64,000 bases of DNA from Rhizomys pruinosus. Taxonomy: Eukaryota; Chordata; Mammalia; Rodentia; Spalacidae. Positions 33,340-44,145 of this stretch are shown here, one piece after another. The notes under the pieces were generated by a model. It had not been told where the DNA came from and did not search any database. It was given only the letters and a program-made list of their open reading frames with translations. Where the stretch lies: the NCBI GenBank assembly GCA_009823505.1, contig VZQC01003076.1:2767001-2831000 (forward strand). Direction: 5' to 3'. The stretch's first letter is position 1, and every line of letters begins with the position of its first letter. The position numbers were made by a program, and so were the translations under genes.

Positions 33340-33573
33340 TTTTTGTATGTGTATGAATGTACTGTCTGCATGTAGGCCTGTGCACCTGTGTCGTGCAATG
33401 CCGTGGAGGTCAGAAGAGGGTGTCAGATTCCCCTGGAACTGGAGTTCTCCTGGAATTGGAGTTACAGACGGTTCTCAGCTGCCATGTGGGTGCTGTGGAT
33501 TGAACCCGGGTCCTCTGCAAGAGCGGTCGGCGCTCTTAACCACTAAGCCATCTCTCCAGCCCCTCCTGTACTT
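33285..33573 (-). mobile_element. B2 SINE with (TTTA)n tail and 10-bp target duplication
   Basis: TCCTGTACTT lies at 33285-33294 and 33564-33573. The minus-strand B2 shows the 17-bp internal duplication, an intact head and a B box (GGTTCAATCC on its strand). Its tail has become a (TTTA)n microsatellite (33293-33343). Confidence 0.93.
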
Positions 33574-35656
33574 TTCATGAGGAAACAAAAGCACAGTGAA
33601 TCCAGACAGTTTAGTTTAAGGGATCTGGAGTTTAAATTTGCATGCCCTCTTCTCCGGAGTCCATCCATTCAGCCCTGCGTGGCTTCATACCATTGGTACA
33701 TCTTATTTCAGATCATCAGAAACAGTGATCTCCTGGGAAGGGCCACAAATTCCCTGGGCAAGGTTTCTGAATGGACAACAGAAGAACAGAAACAGGAAGG
33801 CATCAGGAATAGCATTAAGCCAGCTTCTTGCTATTCTGAATGAGGCCGACTCTGCCGGGCCTTCACTTTTCATCCCAGTGTTTGCAGCTGCAGCAGCCAA
33901 AACGAAAAGCCTCTGTGCGCTTTCAAACAGAAGGCAAATGATGCTGGAGGTCAAGAGGACGCTAAAGAGGACATCCCCCTGCTGGACCACAGACACCGAG
34001 GAGTGGATTGATCGTATTATTGTTTCAACTTCATATTTTGAACAACCTTTTTCCTAAAAAGAAAAAAAAAGCGCAGGCAATTTCACTAAAGGCACAACCG
34101 GAGCGCCACCATGTGGTGGAGCCTTTATTGTTTCAAAGACACCTAAGAGCTTTGCACACTTTCAACAAGAAAGAAAAACTTAAGATAGTGAGTGATCCTG
34201 GTCAGAAAAGTTAATGTCCAAAAACACCAGTGTCTGCAAGAGTGTGTCGATAGGCTGGACAGATTTTTTAAATCAACATTTTTCTAGATAGAAGGCCTGA
34301 TAATAACTCGATTTAACACTAAATTCTGGATATCATTTTTAAAGATGAGTTATTTTATTTAACCTAAAATAGAAAACAAGCTCGTACTAACATCATGAGA
34401 CAGAAAACCACTTTCACTAGCTCATGAATGTACCATTTATTGAAACCCCTCATGCTGTCTTTAGCTGTTCCTGATGGTGATGTTTGTACCTATTTAATGG
34501 TAGCTGGTTGTAAGCCAATAGGAAAAAAAAAAAAGTTTGTCACTGGGTCCCTCTGTTATAGCATTCATTTGGGATGATTTTGTTACTTTATATTATTCTG
34601 TTATCAATTTTGGTCCTGGAGAAGAACACTTGGATTTCTGTGCCTGGCCTTTCTGAGTAATATTTCTAAGGGCCTTGACTTGTGGTCTTATCAAATATAC
34701 ATGCAATGAAAGTGTAGTTCTCCAGAGGAAACATAGGTTGAGAGGAACAGGAGGCAAGGAAACAAGCAGTGGATGTGAAGCCCACTTTGTATCATTTCAA
34801 AGATGGGCCCAGCAGCAGGCAGCCTTGCAGAACAAAAGCAAGGCACAGGTGCCCCAGATTCGTGTGTCTGCTTGGTTAATGATGCTGAGCCCCTTTCCAC
34901 CAGATCCAAGGTCTTCTGGTCTATGGACAGTCAGCCAGTGTGGATTCCCCAGTGAATATGTCCTCATCAACATCCCTGAAGCCACCTGACTTTGACAATA
35001 AGGTTCCCAGATAAGACACAGCATCTAAGGGTCATTTCCAGTGTCAAGATATCTGTGTGCTGACTGCAATCCTGGATGTTGACATGAGCCTCACTCCCCC
35101 ATCCTCCTTATGTTGAGAAATACTAGGTACATCCACAAAAGGAACTGGGCCTTTCTTGCTACTATAGTGCAATGGTCTTCCTTTCATAGACAATTCAGGC
35201 AGCAGCAGTCTTACCACTGCTGCTTCTGTGTGGGGAGCTAATGTCATTGTGCCATTTCCAAGAAAGACAATCCTTTTTGATAAAAGAGACTCTTGTAGTG
35301 TCTGAAGATCTTTTTATTAATTTTTTCTTTGATATTCTCTGTTTAAATAATTTAGCCTGGAATTCCCCTTTTCTTTGGGGACCTATGAATGCTTATTTAT
35401 TTTTATATTCTCTATTTATGAACAAAGGCTTCTTATGATCGGCTTCTGAAAGCAAAGAACACACTGTTGTAGAATGTCACTCTGGTCCCTTCATGTATCA
35501 CCCGGATGAAATTGGGGGCAGAGCTGGAACGTCCTCCCACTGTACCTGTCAGCACTTTCTAGCTGTACTTGAAAGGACTGACTCACAGGCCACAGAACCC
35601 TCCTCCTTTGACCTCCCTGCCTCTTCCTTTGCAGTTCACAATAGCCGTTGCATAGC

Positions 35657-35659
<3 letters not shown>
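33574..35659. other. Repeat-poor unassigned stretch, 2.1 kb
   Basis: The longest region without a recognisable repeat in the central part. No exon seen: a 139-codon frame (33638-34057) lacks a recognisable domain, and a 97-codon frame overlaps it on the other strand. A CTCF-like site lies at 34102-34116. Candidate for a conserved non-coding element if alignments support it. Confidence 0.45.
34102..34116 (-). promoter_or_regulatory. Candidate CTCF binding site
   Basis: AGCGCCACCATGTGG matches the reverse complement of the CTCF core at 13 of 15 positions against one common form I know, with only the central TA/AT exchanged. It lies in repeat-poor DNA and not in a B2. Sequence match only. Confidence 0.35.

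Positions 35660-35705
<46 letters not shown>
35660..35705 (+). repeat. (GA)n microsatellite
   Basis: About 22 uninterrupted AG units, directly after the inverted repeat GTTGCATAGCAAC (35647-35659). Confidence 0.98.
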
Positions 35706-35707
<2 letters not shown>

Positions 35708-35861
35708 TCTGGCTCCTAAGAAGCCATCAGATAGACTAGATGTCCAGTATTCTGACTTGTGCCAAACCTTTCTTCACACACTCACTCCTTGGAGGCTGTA
35801 ATCTTCTCCCTTGTTGATGTCTGCTTCACACCATGGTTAAAGTACAAAACCGCAAGATAGT

Positions 35862-35985
35862 TTAATGTAATTCATGCCTACAAATCTAGCGCTTGGCAAG
35901 GCTGGGCTCCACAGTGAATTCCAATCCAGCCTGGGCTCCAAAATGAAACGTTGTTTCAAAAAATAAAACAAAATCAAAAAAGAAA
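35862..35985 (+). mobile_element. Old B1 SINE
   Basis: TAATTCATGCCTACAAATCT, GCAAGGCTGGGCTCCACAGT and TTTCAAAAAATAAAACAAAA follow B1 order with heavy divergence. Confidence 0.55.
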
Positions 35986-36001
35986 AAGAAAATAAAAGAA
36001 G

Positions 36002-36315
36002 GGGCTAGAGAGATGGCTTAGCAGTTAAGAGCCGAGACTGCTCTTGCAGAGGACCCGCGTTCGATCCCCAGCACCTATGTGGTGGCTGAGAATCATCTTC
36101 GGATCTTTGTGAGTTCAAGTCCAGCCTGGTCTACAGAGTGAGTTCCAGGACGGCTGGGGCTACAGGGAGACCCTGTCTCAAAAAGACCAAAAAAAAAAAA
36201 AAAAAAAAAAAAAACTTCAGGGGAATCCGACACCCTCTTCTGACCTCTGCGGCATTGGAGGAACAGACCTACATGCAGACAGTACATTCATACACATAAA
36301 AAATAAAGAAAAGAA
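36002..36315 (+). mobile_element. B2 SINE interrupted by a B1
   Basis: The B2 head and B box (GTTCGATCCC near 36059) run to about 36103. B1 sequence follows at 36105-36213, then the B2 body and tail resume (GGGGAATCCGACACCCTCTT). Confidence 0.88.
36105..36213 (+). mobile_element. B1 SINE, 5'-truncated, inside B2
   Basis: Starts near GGATCTTTGTGAGTTCAAGT, continues through CAGCCTGGTCTACAGAGTGA and ends in an A26-27 tail (about 36188-36213). No clear duplication flanks it, and about 15 bases of B2 seem to be missing at the junction. Confidence 0.88.
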
Positions 36316-36332
36316 GCCCAGGATAATAATTA

Positions 36333-36535
36333 ATGAGCTGGAAAGATTGTTCAGCAATTAAGAGTGTGTACTACTCTGAAAGAGGATCTAGGCTCAGCAT
36401 CTACAATGGGAGGTTCTCAACCATCTACAGCTCCAACACCATAGGATCTGATGCCCTATTCTGGCTACGTAAGTTTCTACATGCACACAGAACATGCAGG
36501 AACATACACAGCATAAATAAAAATAAATAAATTTT
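36333..36535 (+). mobile_element. Diverged B2/B3 SINE
   Basis: GAGCTGGAAAGATTGTTCAG, AATTAAGAGTGTGTACTACT and CATGCACACAGAACATGCAG keep the order of the tRNA-derived SINE; the tail is AAATAAAAATAAATAAA. Confidence 0.75.
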
Positions 36536-36689
36536 AGAAAGAAGTTAAAATATTTAATGAACTTTTTAAAATATATACCTATCAAATAGCTTCAAAATCT
36601 ATTCAGACAGTTTCATATAAAGATCTTCCAAGATTTTCATGGTACATGGGATTTTAAGATTTATTTTTATGTATTAACTTTTAAAACAT

Positions 36690-36893
36690 TATATTTACTA
36701 TTTTTTTTATTTTATGTGTATGCAAGTGCACCTGTGCTGTGCAATGCCCACAGAGGTCAGAAAAGGGCATTGGATTACCCTAGAACTGGAGTTATGGATG
36801 GTTATTAGGCATCATGTGGGTACTGGGAATCAAACCCTATCCACTGCAAGAGCAGCCAGTGCTCTTAACAACTGAGCCATCTCTCCTTCTCCT
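36690..36893 (-). mobile_element. B2-family SINE, diverged
   Basis: Minus orientation: TTTATGTGTATGCAAGTGCA, AGAGGTCAGAAAAGGGCATT and a head ending TGAGCCATCTCTCCTTC. Confidence 0.8.
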
Positions 36894-36894
36894 A

Positions 36895-37110
36895 TTTTTA
36901 TTATTTTTAAATTATGTGTGTATGTGTTTTTGTGGGGGTGGGTGCACATTTTAGTGTAGTTTGCATGCAGTACAGAAGAGGGCATCAGCTCTCCTGGAGT
37001 TGGAGTTACAGCAGGTGGTGGACCATCTGGTGCAGGTGGTGCAATCTAGACTCCCATCATCTGCACAGCAGCTACTGCTCTTAACCCCTGAGACATCTCT
37101 CTAGCTTCAA
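36895..37110 (-). mobile_element. B3-type SINE, diverged
   Basis: Head to tail with the previous SINE. CAGAAGAGGGCATCAGCTCT and ACCCCTGAGACATCTCTCTA mark body and head. Confidence 0.7.
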
Positions 37111-37259
37111 CACTCGGATTTTAAAAGATAGTATTGCAGCCATTCCTGTCTGGCAAACAATTAACATAATTTAAAGATAAATCATATAAAATTGGTTGAG
37201 CTATGGGGTGATTTTTCTTCTCTGTGTTTGACTTACATAAAAATTTCGTATAAATACTA

Positions 37260-37765
37260 TTCTTTTTAAAATATGTTGTTATTGTTATTAAACTTTTTCA
37301 TATGCCATACATGATTTCCTTTTTTTTTTTTTTTTTTTTNGGTTCCTGGTGTTACATCAATATGTAGACCCATATATACATAGAAGGGATTCTGATACAA
37401 TCTGTACATGGGGGAGAACATATGGCAGCTACTTTTCTGGATTTGTATTACTTCACCTAGTATAATACTTTCTAGTTCCATCCACTTACCTGCATGTTTC
37501 ATAAAATCATCTTTTCTTATTGCTGAATAGAACTCCATTGTGTAATTGTGTCAGAATTCCATTATCTATTTGTCAGTTGTGGGACATTTAGGTTGTTTCC
37601 ATTTCTTAGCTATTGTAAAGAGAACAGCAGCAAACATGGGTGTACTGGTATCTTTAGGGTCTGATGAGGCCTTTGGGTATATGCCAAGGAGTCAGATTAC
37701 TGCATCAGATGCTAGATTCATTTTTAGAGTTGTTTTCTTCAGTTCTTTTGTTGTTCTCTCCAACT
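37260..37765 (-). mobile_element. Older LINE-1: ORF2 C-terminus and 3'UTR, antisense
   Basis: The minus-strand frame includes the MEFYSAIRKDDFMKHAGKW block and ELESIILGEV, typical of the end of ORF2. The 3'UTR (37341-37430) differs from the other L1s here. A T20 run followed by one undetermined base (N at 37340) lies at its 3' side. Confidence 0.75.
37340..37340. other. Undetermined base (N)
   Basis: The only ambiguous base in the window, at the end of a T20 homopolymer. It probably reflects uncertain homopolymer length. Confidence 0.95.
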
Positions 37766-37777
37766 TGTATTTTTACA

Positions 37778-37779
<2 letters not shown>

Positions 37780-37809
<30 letters not shown>
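37780..37809 (+). repeat. (AT)n microsatellite
   Basis: About 15 uninterrupted AT units. Confidence 0.97.
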
Positions 37810-37812
<3 letters not shown>

Positions 37813-37861
37813 ATACTAAATTATGTCATTTGAAAACAAACTATGTTATTTCCAAATCATA

Positions 37862-38040
37862 TTTCATGATTCACATTTTTCCATTTTTATTTTATATTAC
37901 TCTAAAATATGTATATGTACTCTTCGCCTATATACCAGTCTGAAAATAAACGGTAGGTTAATTCTAGAACCTGTTAAGGGATTCACAGTATAAGAGCACA
38001 GTTGCTTTCAGATCAGGAGGAATAAATATAACATTAACAT
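37862..38040 (-). mobile_element. LINE-1 3'UTR fragment, antisense arm of an inverted copy
   Basis: TTTATATTACTCTAAAATAT, GAAAATAAACGGTAGGTTAA and GAGCACAGTTGCTTTCAGAT align with 41115-41290 in the same orientation. The next L1 piece is in the opposite orientation. Confidence 0.8.
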
Positions 38041-38044
38041 TGAT

Positions 38045-38440
38045 CAGTTTGATGGTAAACTCCTACAACCACTATAGAATGCAGTGTGGAGAACCCTTAA
38101 AAGACTCAAAATGAGCTTATCCCTTGACCCAGCCATACCACTCCTGGGTATATATCTACAAGACTCATCCTATCTCAGTGATACATGCATAGCCATGTTT
38201 ATTGCAGTTCTCTTCACAATAGCAAGGAGCTGGACCAACCCAAGTGCCTCATAACTGACAAGTGGATAGAGAAAATGTGGAATATCTACACAATGGAGTT
38301 CTATGCAGTGGCAAAGAAAAAGGACATCATGAAATTTGCAGGTAAGTGGATGGAACTAGAAGATATTATGTTAAGTGAAGTACACAGTCCAGAAAAATAA
38401 ATGTCTGTGAATGCTAGCATAAATCCTATTATTAAAGCAG
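38045..38440 (+). mobile_element. LINE-1 ORF2 C-terminus, inverted arm
   Basis: Plus-strand reading gives the end of ORF2 (codons for MHSHVYCSSLHNSKELDQP, then MEFYAVAKKKDIMKFAGKW). It abuts an antisense 3'UTR piece of matching L1 type. Confidence 0.85.
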
Positions 38441-38764
38441 CTTTCCTCTTCCTGATTTCTATACAACAGTCATTAAAAGAAGCAGCATTTCCCACAGCTT
38501 GTTGTGCTGCCCATCTTAGTACTTCCTCTACAGAAAAGAGTTTTATGTCTTCAGTTATCTAGCCTTGCTGATGATTAAAGATGTTGAAACACAAGCACAT
38601 GCACTTACTTTGTGCTTTTTCATCTAATAAACTTCCCTATCACTAACTTTAGAAGATGACAAAGTTGGATCATACTAGTTTCATATAGCAGAAACTTATT
38701 TTAATTATTCTTCATGAGGTAAAATCCAATTCGTTAAGTTGGTTGGAAGACCACACTCTATGTA
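38441..38764. other. Unassigned 0.3-kb stretch
   Basis: Nothing recognised. Confidence 0.45.
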
Positions 38765-38960
38765 ATATTTTAAAAATAAAAATTAAATTTATTTTTTATT
38801 ATGTATGTCTGTGTATGTGACTCCAGGTGCCTACGGATACCAGAAGAGGGGATGCATCCTCTATCACTTGAATTACAGGCAGCTGTGGGTCACCCTCCAA
38901 CTAGAAACCGAACACTGGTGCTTTGCAAGAGGACTGCTCCAGACCCGCCCACTGCAAGCT
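38765..38960 (-). mobile_element. B3-type SINE, diverged
   Basis: TTTTATTATGTATGTCTGTG, ACCAGAAGAGGGGATGCATC and GCAAGAGGACTGCTCCAGAC; the head is decayed. Confidence 0.6.
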
Positions 38961-39861
38961 TAACTACTCTTGTTCAGGTCATCTTCCCAGGATTCTTTTC
39001 TGCCATCATTCATATTGCTGTAATCCAGCCATGCATGTTTCACACTGGCTCCTTTATCATGCTGCATTGACAGTGTTCCCCACGACCTACATCACAGATC
39101 AGCAAGCTATGACCATGAATCAGATTTGAACTAATCTTGTATTTTTTGGGAAATAAAGTTCCCTTAGAATACAGTCATGCTTACTAATGTCTATATTTGT
39201 ATATAATTGCTTTGACGCAGCAGCAGTTAAATACTCACTGCAGAGAGTGCTGGCCACAAGACCTAACATAGTTCTGTCCCTCTACAGAGTAACTTTGCCA
39301 ACCTTTCACTAGAGCAAAGCCATTTTTCTTCTGACCAAGTAGACACTCCACTGTCATAATCTCTGCAATACTATTTCACATCCCACTGACGAGAACCTAG
39401 CATGGTTGCAAAATCTGTCCAAGCGTTGACCCCTATTAAGCAACTCTTTGTTCTTTGAAGACAGGGACTATTTTATTTATTGTTACATGATCAGCTCCAA
39501 GCCAGAAACCTGAAATACAGAGAATCTAAGCAATATTTATGAAATTATAAGTATTTGAAGAAGTTAAAAACTGACACAGAAAGAAATGAAAAGGAAAGTT
39601 AAATGCGCTTCATTTTCTTCCTTTGAGGATATCACTCATTATAGTGTTATAAGGGTTAGATGTTTCTTTGGGAGGCAATCATTCTCCAGGTTAGATGATT
39701 TCCAAACTAAAATTCAATGGTGCTGTGGGCTCATGTACTAGACATTTCACAATGGAACCATCTAGAAAGCTCAATGTACAAAAACTACCTATGAAGTATC
39801 GTGGATGATGTTTTAAAGCACCATCATCCAAATGTACATAATTTTGTTTCAGAAAAATCCA
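38961..39861. other. Unassigned 0.9-kb stretch
   Basis: No gene or repeat recognised. Confidence 0.45.
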
Positions 39862-39985
39862 TTATGGCAGCTAACAACCATCCATAACACCAGTCCAGGG
39901 AATCTGACGCCCTCTTCTGACCTCCACTGGCATTGCATGACAGGGGTGCACCTACCTAACATGCAGGCAATACACTCATAAGCAT
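39862..39985 (+). mobile_element. B2 SINE, 5'-truncated
   Basis: Begins within the body (GGCAGCTAACAACCATCCAT) and contains TGACGCCCTCTTCTGACCTC, the CTCF-like core with CG retained. It ends in a tail that has become (TA)n. Confidence 0.8.
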
Positions 39986-40062
39986 ATATATATACTATAT
40001 ATTATATATATATATATATATATAATATATAGAGAGAAGAGAGAGAAGAGAGAGAGAGGAGA
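39986..40062 (+). repeat. (TA)n followed by (GA)n
   Basis: TA units at about 39986-40030 change to an AGAGA-rich tract (40031-40062) at the tail of the truncated B2. Confidence 0.95.
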
Positions 40063-40154
40063 TGAGGGTCCTCTTAGAGAACATCTACTTCTAGGAATAC
40101 TCCATTGCTTAAACTTGTTCTAAGTGTTTGTGGGAAAATTTCTTCCCATTGCAT

Positions 40155-40725
40155 GGTAAATAAGCTTTTTTATTAAAGTTTTGTATATTTCATATGACAT
40201 TTCTTAATCAAATTTAAATCCAATGCCCCTTCCTTGCTCCCTCCCTGCTAGAGCTCATGCAATCTGCCATACATGTCTTTCATTTTGTATCAGTCTTTTT
40301 AAAAATTTTTTGATGCTGAAGTTTACCATTTTGGGCTAAAGTTTACTGTTTCACTCATATCTTTGACCCAGTCTTTTGCTGCTGTTGTTGTTGTTGTTGT
40401 TCCTTCTCTTTTATATTAGTGCAAAATATGTCTATATGGACACCACAGATATATCAAAATTATGACATCTGAAAATAAACTCTAGGTTAATTCCAAAATA
40501 TCTTGAGGGTTTCCTATTTCGATAATGGGATTGTATGTAGATAAATAACCAATGTTATTTTACTTTCCTACATTACAAAGCAAGTTGATGAGTAGCATCA
40601 GGTAGTATATTTACTAGAAAACAAAGAAATAAAAAGGGATTATTCAGTTTGCCTTCTAAAGAGAGAAATGGTGCTAGAATCCATAAATGAGTAACACCAT
40701 CTGTCATTTGTTTATTATTACTTTT
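40155..40725 (-). mobile_element. LINE-1 3'UTR, antisense, diverged type A
   Basis: AAAGTTTTGTATATTTCATA marks the 3' end. Then come a C/T-rich tract (40232-40250), TTTACTGTTTCACTCATATC, a (TTG)n patch and GAAAATAAACTCTAGGTTAA. This is the same order as the neighbouring larger copy, with more divergence. Confidence 0.8.
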
Positions 40726-40727
40726 TA

Positions 40728-42715
40728 ATAAAATATTTTATTGGTGTTTTGTGTATTTCATACATCATTTCTCAGTCCAATTTAGCAATTCCCTTTTCCC
40801 TATCCCCCACCCACCCAGTCATGCATTATCCCAGCATGTCTTGCATCTTTAAAGTTTTCTCTGCAGAGGTTTGTGTTTGGGCAGAAGTTAACTGTTTCAG
40901 TCAGTCTTTTGACCCAGTCTTTTTGTTGCTATTGTTCCCCCCATGATTGCTCCAAAAAATATGCCGTATATACACACACACACAACACACCACACCACAC
41001 ACCACAGCATATATATATATATCTAGAGATAGATAGATATAGATATAAATTATGACCTCTGAAAATAAACTGTATATCAATTCCAAACTATGTTAAATGT
41101 GTTTAGGAGATCACATTTTCCCTTTAATTTTATATTACTCTAAAATATGAATGTATACCCTCCACCCATATACCACAATTACAAAGTCTGAAAATAAGTG
41201 ATGTTATTTCTAGAGCCCATTAAGAGATTCACATTATAACAGCACAGTTGCCTTCAGATAAAAAGAAATATAACATTAACTTTGTTCAGCTTGCCTTTTG
41301 GTGCTAGCATCTACAAATGAGGGATAGCATTCATGGTTTGTTTTTCTGGGACTGTGTTACTTCACTTAGCATAATGGCTTCTAGTTCCATCTACTGACCT
41401 TCAAAGTTCATGATGTCATCTTTCTTCACCACTGCATAGAATTCCATTGTATAGGTGTGCCACATTTTCTCTATCCATGGGTCAGTTGACAGACACTTGG
41501 TTTGCTTTCAGCTCTTTGCTATTATGAAGAGAACTGCAATAAACTTAGATGTGCATGTATCTCTGAGATAGGATGAGTCTTGTGGATATATACCCGGGAG
41601 TGATATGACTGGGTCAGGTAGTAAGTGCATTTTCAGTTTCTTAAGAGTTCTCCACACCACTTTCCATAGGGGTTGCATGAGTTTGCATTCCCACCAGCTG
41701 TGGATTAATGTTCCCCTTTCTCCACAACCTCTCCAGCATTTGGTATCCTTTGTTTTCTGGATCATAGCTAAGTCTTGCCTGAGTAAGATGAAATCTTAAG
41801 GTGGTTTTAATTTGCATTTACTTAATTATTAGTGATGTTGACCACTTTTTAAGATGTGTTTTTAGCCATCTTTACTTCTTCATTTGTGAAGTCACTGTTC
41901 AGCTCTTTACTCCATCTTTTGAGTGGATCATTTGTTTCCTTTCTTCTTTGTTTTAGGGGTAGTTTATATACTCTGGATATTAATGCTCTATCAGCTGTAT
42001 CACTGGTGAAGGTTTCCTCCAACTCTGGGTTTTCTATTTACTTCTTTGATTGTTTCTTTTACTCTACAGAAGCTCTTGAGTTTAATAAGGTCCCATTTGT
42101 CAATTGTTGGCCTTATTTTTTGTGCAGCTATTGTCTGGTTTAAAAAGTCTTTTCCTATGCCTTTGTCTTGTAGGTTACTAGCAAAATTTTCTTCTATCAT
42201 TTTCAGAGTTTTAGGTTTCACATTGAACACTTTGATTCATTAGAGTTGATTTTTGTATATGTTGAGAGGTACAGGTTTAGTTTTACTCTTCTACAAATGG
42301 TGATCCAGTTATGACAACACCATTTGCTGAAGATGCTGTCTTTCCTCCACTGAGTTTTCTTGGCCCCTTTGTCAAATATGAGGTGGCTGAAATTGGTTGT
42401 GCTCAGGTTTGGATCCTCATTTTTGTTCCATTGATCTATGTGTCTGCTTTTGTGCTAATACCAGGCTGTTTTTATGACTATAGCCCTGTAATATAGTTTG
42501 AAGTCTGGTATGATAATCCCCCTGCTCAGGGTTGCTTTGCTTATCTGAGTTCTTTTGTTTTTCCATATGAACTTTAGGGTTTTTTTCTAGGTCTGTGAAG
42601 AAGCTCGTGGGGATTTTAATTGGGATTGCATTGAATTTGTATATTACTTTGGGCAGGATGGTCATTTTTACTATATTAATTCTTCAAATCCATGAGCATG
42701 GGACAAATAAGTTTT
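40728..42715 (-). mobile_element. LINE-1, antisense, about 2 kb (3'UTR and ORF2 C-terminal third)
   Basis: The longest L1 piece. Moving down the plus strand: 3' end (ATTTTATTGGTGTTTTGTG), C-rich tract (40795-40818), a TA/GATA patch (41005-41050), 3'UTR to about 41330, then antisense ORF2. Minus-strand frames show the Cys-rich block (CWRGCGERGTLIHSWWECK, 41700-41735 region) and the DKWDLIKLKSFCRVKETIK region (about 42045-42105). Stops and frame changes break ORF2. The 5' truncation point is near 42715. Confidence 0.9.
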
Positions 42716-42727
42716 TAAAACAAACAA

Positions 42728-42835
42728 AGGTGGGGACTACAGAGATGGCTCAGGAGTTAGTAGCACCGGCTGCTGTTCCAGGGGACCTGGTTTGGTTCTG
42801 AACCTCAGGTAACTCCAGATCTGATGCCCCATTTT
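42728..42835 (+). mobile_element. B2-family SINE fragment
   Basis: GGGGACTACAGAGATGGCTC opens a tRNA-like head. It has a decayed B box and stops before the body tail, at a T11 run. Confidence 0.65.
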
Positions 42836-42973
42836 TTTTTTTACTCTGAAAGTTTTGTTGTCAATCCTGAGGAGGAAGTTTGCTGATTATTCACATATTC
42901 CACAGTCAGTTAGTGACACACATGGCACGAGTTATGAGTAAGATAGATGACAGAAGCTGCAATTTTTTAATGT

Positions 42974-43311
42974 AAAAAGAAATATTCTTACGTCTGGACA
43001 CTCATTTGATCAACTTGATTGAACAAACAACCTGTCACCCCCCCACTGGATGGTGGGGCTGTAGGTGTTTGGGCACAACAGCCTGCAGATAGGTTTTGCA
43101 TGAAGGATGCTTGTACTCATGGATTATCACTTATAGCTAAAAATGAAAAAAAAAAACTGAGAGAAAGATGCAGGACAGTTATGGCGGAATGCATGATCGG
43201 GGGGGGGGGGGGGGAGGGAAAGGGAAATAAGCCTGAACTGAATTGGAAAAAATGTATGAAATGCACAAAGCATCAATAAAAATTAATTTAAAAAAAAAAG
43301 AAATATTCTTA
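42974..43311 (+). mobile_element. Short 5'-truncated LINE-1 (type B 3'UTR) with target duplication and 16-G run
   Basis: GAAATATTCTTA occurs at 42979-42990 and 43300-43311, extendable to 17 bp through A residues. The insert (42991-43299) starts within the type B module (TCTGGACACTCATTTGATCA) and passes an A11 patch. It has a pure G16 run (43199-43214), and ends AATAAAAATTAATTT plus A tail. Confidence 0.93.
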
Positions 43312-43861
43312 TAAAGAACAAAGATTTGTGTATCTGAAATACACTCATTAAACAAAATGTGAGTTCTTTTTATATATGTGGCTTCTGTTTAGAAGATAAC
43401 AAAAATGAGATGTTTCAAAAATAATTCCAAATATGCAAGGCCAGAGCTGAGGCCCTGCACACACTGCAAATGTTTACAAATTCAATCAGCCACACACATA
43501 GCTGGGAAGCTGCTGGGAACAGGTCCTTTGCTCTTCAGACCAAAATGGGGCAAGAGGACATCACTCCTTGTGAGTGGGGCATTGGGCAACCTTCCTCTCT
43601 TTCCAGTCATGAGAATATAGGCAGAACATGCCACCTGGCTCTAGGGGTCAGAATCAGAAGTGGGTTAGAGTGACCTAAGCCGAGGCTAGCAGCAGATTGG
43701 AGGTGATGCTGGAAAACAGGAATCAAGATTCAGTTCTTGCAAGCAAGTGTTCAACTATGAAAAGGAAAGGAAGGCTAGCAGCAGATTGGAGGTGACACTG
43801 GAAAACAGGAATCAAGATTCAGTTCTTGCAAGCAAGTGTTCAACTGAAAGGAAAGGAAAGG
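43312..43861. other. Unassigned stretch with an 89-bp duplication
   Basis: No gene recognised; see the tandem duplication at 43684. Confidence 0.5.
43684..43856 (+). repeat. 89-bp tandem duplication
   Basis: Copy 1 starts GGCTAGCAGCAGATTGGAGG at 43684 and copy 2 starts the same way at 43773. Differences are few (ATGC versus ACAC, and a small deletion near the AAGGAAAGG end). Confidence 0.95.
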
Positions 43862-44145
43862 ACTTGGAAATCAGCTCAGCTTGCAAAGTGCTTGATTTGC
43901 CAGAACCTATGGAATAAATGCCAGGCATGGTAGTAGGTACTTGTGACCTCAATGCTGGAGGCAGGGAGTTCAGATTATACCTGCTCAGTTCTCCTAACCT
44001 GCCTAGCAAGGCCCAGGCCAAGGAAATATCTCATATCAAAAACAAAATATATGGATGGTACTGGAGGAATAAAGCCCAGTCTGCCCTCTGGTCTTTACAC
44101 ATGCACACACATGTGAGCATGCAACCAAAGATGGGTGCACCTGTA
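43862..44145 (+). mobile_element. B4-type composite SINE
   Basis: GGAAATCAGCTCAGCTTGCA head, CCAGGCATGGTAGTAGGTAC B1-like middle and CTGCCCTCTGGTCTTTACAC end, with a CA-rich tail. Confidence 0.7.

Noticed and set aside
33638..34057. 139-codon open frame in the repeat-poor region
   Set aside because: No recognisable domain, overlaps an opposite-strand frame, and no splice sites that build a longer reading frame were seen.
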